From: Acidobacteriota bacterium
GTDB taxonomy: Bacteria; Acidobacteriota; Thermoanaerobaculia; Multivoradales; SZUA-115
Reading direction: 5' to 3'
Assembly: GCA_003231035.1 (NCBI GenBank)
Contig: QIHU01000368.1
Span: forward strand, 1-7,355
DNA: 7,355 nt
Shown: piece by piece, positions 6,251 through 7,355 of the stretch
Layout of the letters: each line of letters starts with the position of its first letter
Position numbering within the stretch: the stretch's first letter is position 1
The notes under the pieces: model-generated
What the model saw: only the letters and a program-made list of their open reading frames with translations
What the model was told of the DNA's origin: nothing
The model's database searches: none
Translations under genes and position numbers: made by a program

Positions 6251-6285
6251 CCGGCTAATTGTCAGTTCGATTGACGATTAGCCGG
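6251..6285 (+). terminator. Stable hairpin 6 bp after the Hsp15-like gene (possible terminator without U-tract)
   Basis: CCGGCTAAT (6251-6259) pairs perfectly with ATTAGCCGG (6277-6285). The stem continues with a U-G wobble (6260/6276) and GTCA/TGAC (6261-6264 with 6272-6275), giving 14 pairs around the loop GTTCGAT. Its place just after the stop codon suggests transcription termination or 3'-end protection. No run of T follows on either strand, so it is not a classical intrinsic terminator. The wobble is a legal pair only in plus-strand RNA, which favours a role in the hslR mRNA. Confidence 0.6.
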
Positions 6286-6300
6286 AGAAGGTCTACGCAA

Positions 6301-6440
6301 CTAGTGTCTCGTGCGGGAAGTTCGTTTATCACCGAGAGGGTCGAGTCGCCCGCTGGGCAAGGCGCGGCGACGCAGCAATACTGGGAGTATTGCGAGGAGC
6401 GGCCCTCGAATGGTAGCGAACTTTCCGCACGGGACACTAG
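6301..6440. mobile_element. 140-bp palindromic element with 24-bp terminal inverted repeats (MITE-like)
   Basis: The left arm 6301-6324 (begins CTAGTGTC, ends AAGTTCG) is the inverted copy of the right arm 6417-6440 (ends GGGACACTAG). All 24 positions pair when two G-U wobbles are allowed. A weaker extension reaches 6296 and 6445. Inside are a 7-bp stem (6336-6342 with 6401-6407), a hairpin with a 10-bp stem and one bulge (6345-6371), and a perfect 8-bp hairpin GCAATACT-GGG-AGTATTGC (6375-6393). The whole folds into a Y-shaped structure. No plausible protein is encoded. Tips with TA inside CTAG would suit an IS630/Tc1-mariner-type non-autonomous element; a REP-like repeat or a structured RNA are alternatives. 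It ends next to the stop codon of the AI-2E gene, which begins at 6441. Confidence 0.6.
6375..6393. repeat. Perfect 8-bp hairpin inside the palindromic element
   Basis: GCAATACT and AGTATTGC are exact inverted copies separated by GGG. This forms one of the two terminal arms of the branched structure predicted for 6301-6440. Its AT-rich stem contrasts with the GC-rich surroundings. Confidence 0.8.
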
Positions 6441-7355
6441 CTACGATTCCTCCGCGCGGTAGATCCGCGAAGCTCGGTAGAGTTCAAGCCAGTGGCGAAC
6501 GAACACCTGAATCGCCGCCGCCGTCGGCACGGCGATCAGCATGCCGAAGAAGCCGAAGAGACTACCGCCGGCAATCACCGAGAGCAGCACCCACACTGGA
6601 TGGAGGTTCACGTGGCCGCTGAGAATGCGGGGGCTGAGCACCGTCCCTTCGAGCAGCTGCGCGCCGCTGAAGACGGCAATCACGGCGATCAAACGGGGCC
6701 AGCTTTGGAATTCCGCCCAGCAGAGCACCATCGCCGGAGTCAGGCCGACGATCAAAGCCATGTAGGGGATCATGTTGGCCAAGCCGGCAACGATACCGAT
6801 AACCAGGCCGAAGGGTACCCCGATGATCATCAGCCCGATGGCATTGATGGCGGCGAGCACCACGGCGATGGTCAACTGCCCACGGACAAAGCCGGCCACC
6901 GCATCGTTGACCTCCCCCACCCGTGCCAGCACGGTTTCTCGATAGGGAACCGGGATCAAATCCAGTGTGCCTCGCTTGATCTTGGGCCAGTCGACCAGCA
7001 TGTAGAAGGCGAAGACCGGTACAAAGATTAGGTTGAGCAGGAAGAGGAAGAGTTGCAGCAGGTTACCGAACAGATTGCGCAGCCGCTTGCCCACGAAGCC
7101 GGCCACGTCCACCACCCGATCGAGGTTGCTGGTGATCGCTTCGCGTACTTTCTGGTTGAGGGTCTCTAATTCTTCGGGATAGCGCGCCCGCAGCCGCGTC
7201 ATCAACGGACCGATCTGTTCTTCCAACCGCTGCTCGTACTGCGGCAACCGCTTGGCCAGCCGCTGCCCTTGATCGATCACCGTCGGCACCAAGTAGAGGA
7301 AGAAACCAACCACCAAGAGCAACAAGACGACGCTAATCACGATCACCCCGGTGAC
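6441..7355 (-). CDS. AI-2E family transporter (partial, 5' end outside window)
   Basis: The frame stays open to the right edge (304 codons plus stop). The family is normally about 350-380 residues, so roughly the first 50-70, including the first membrane helices, are missing. The GTG at 7346 falls inside a membrane helix and is probably not the start. Numbering from that GTG, a membrane helix (2-20) is followed by the long polar helical region typical of the family (about 25-90) and then 'PVFAFYMLVDW' (110-120), 'GFVRGQLTI' (152-160), 'GLANMIPYMA' (188-197) and 'LSPRILSGHVNLHPVWVLLS' (237-256). It ends with the conserved C-terminal 'GSLFGFFGMLIAVPTAAAIQV' region. Members include TqsA (autoinducer-2 export) and sodium/proton antiporters, so the substrate is open. 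It converges on hslR, with the palindromic element between them. Confidence 0.92.
   Translation of the reverse strand, partial: VTGVIVISVVLLLLVVGFFLYLVPTVIDQGQRLAKRLPQYEQRLEEQIGPLMTRLRARYPEELETLNQKVREAITSNLDRVVDVAGFVGKRLRNLFGNLLQLFLFLLNLIFVPVFAFYMLVDWPKIKRGTLDLIPVPYRETVLARVGEVNDAVAGFVRGQLTIAVVLAAINAIGLMIIGVPFGLVIGIVAGLANMIPYMALIVGLTPAMVLCWAEFQSWPRLIAVIAVFSGAQLLEGTVLSPRILSGHVNLHPVWVLLSVIAGGSLFGFFGMLIAVPTAAAIQVFVRHWLELYRASRIYRAEES

Noticed and set aside
6301..6440. Reading the palindromic element as a tRNA, riboswitch or CRISPR repeat.
   Set aside because: There is no anticodon or T-arm pattern, it lies downstream of both neighbouring genes rather than in a leader, and there is no repeated spacer structure in the window.
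6255..6462. Small open frames of 60-67 codons on both strands through the palindromic element.
   Set aside because: They mirror each other because of the inverted repeats, show no protein features, and run through the hairpins and into the AI-2E gene.
7344..7346. GTG as start codon of the AI-2E gene.
   Set aside because: The frame stays open upstream to the window edge, the codon falls inside a membrane helix, and the family needs about 50-70 further N-terminal residues.

Overview
The window is GC-rich, tightly packed bacterial chromosomal DNA holding seven protein genes, two of them cut by the window edges. No rRNA, tRNA, CRISPR array, transposase, phage or plasmid gene is visible. The gene set (Gld-type ABC cluster with a DUF4340 protein, two-RCK potassium channel, Hsp15-like S4 protein, AI-2E permease) suits a free-living Gram-negative such as an Acidobacteriota, Myxococcota or similar lineage. 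That placement is inference; no marker gene is present.

Layout. Positions 3716 down to 1 (minus strand) are one operon: a GldA-type ABC ATPase, a GldF-type ABC-2 permease, a GldG-type auxiliary protein and a DUF4340 membrane-anchored protein running off the left edge. The genes overlap by 4 bp or lie 3-4 bp apart. Each internal gene has a strong Shine-Dalgarno sequence inside the last codons of the gene before it. Together they should form one inner-membrane ABC complex with a large extracytoplasmic part. Divergent from it, across a 100-bp promoter region, is a small, highly charged unknown protein (3817-4128, plus). Converging on that gene is a potassium channel with two tandem RCK (TrkA) units (5806-4157, minus). 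Only 54 bp separates the channel from a divergent Hsp15-like S4 RNA-binding protein (5861-6244, plus). At the right edge is the C-terminal part of an AI-2E family permease (7355-6441, minus).

The gap between the convergent hslR-like and AI-2E genes (6245-6440) is the most unusual part. It holds a 35-bp hairpin just after hslR and then a 140-bp palindromic element. The element has 24-bp terminal inverted repeats, CTAG at both tips, and internal arms that fold into a branched structure. It looks like a small non-autonomous mobile element (MITE) or a structured repeat.

A second theme is how translation starts. The three genes that begin transcripts away from the Gld operon (3817, 5806, 5861) have no Shine-Dalgarno sequence, but have a TANNNT -10-like hexamer ending 6-8 nt before the ATG, as expected for leaderless mRNAs. 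The Gld operon genes use classical Shine-Dalgarno sites. This also argues that the potassium channel starts at 5806, nine codons downstream of the longest possible start.
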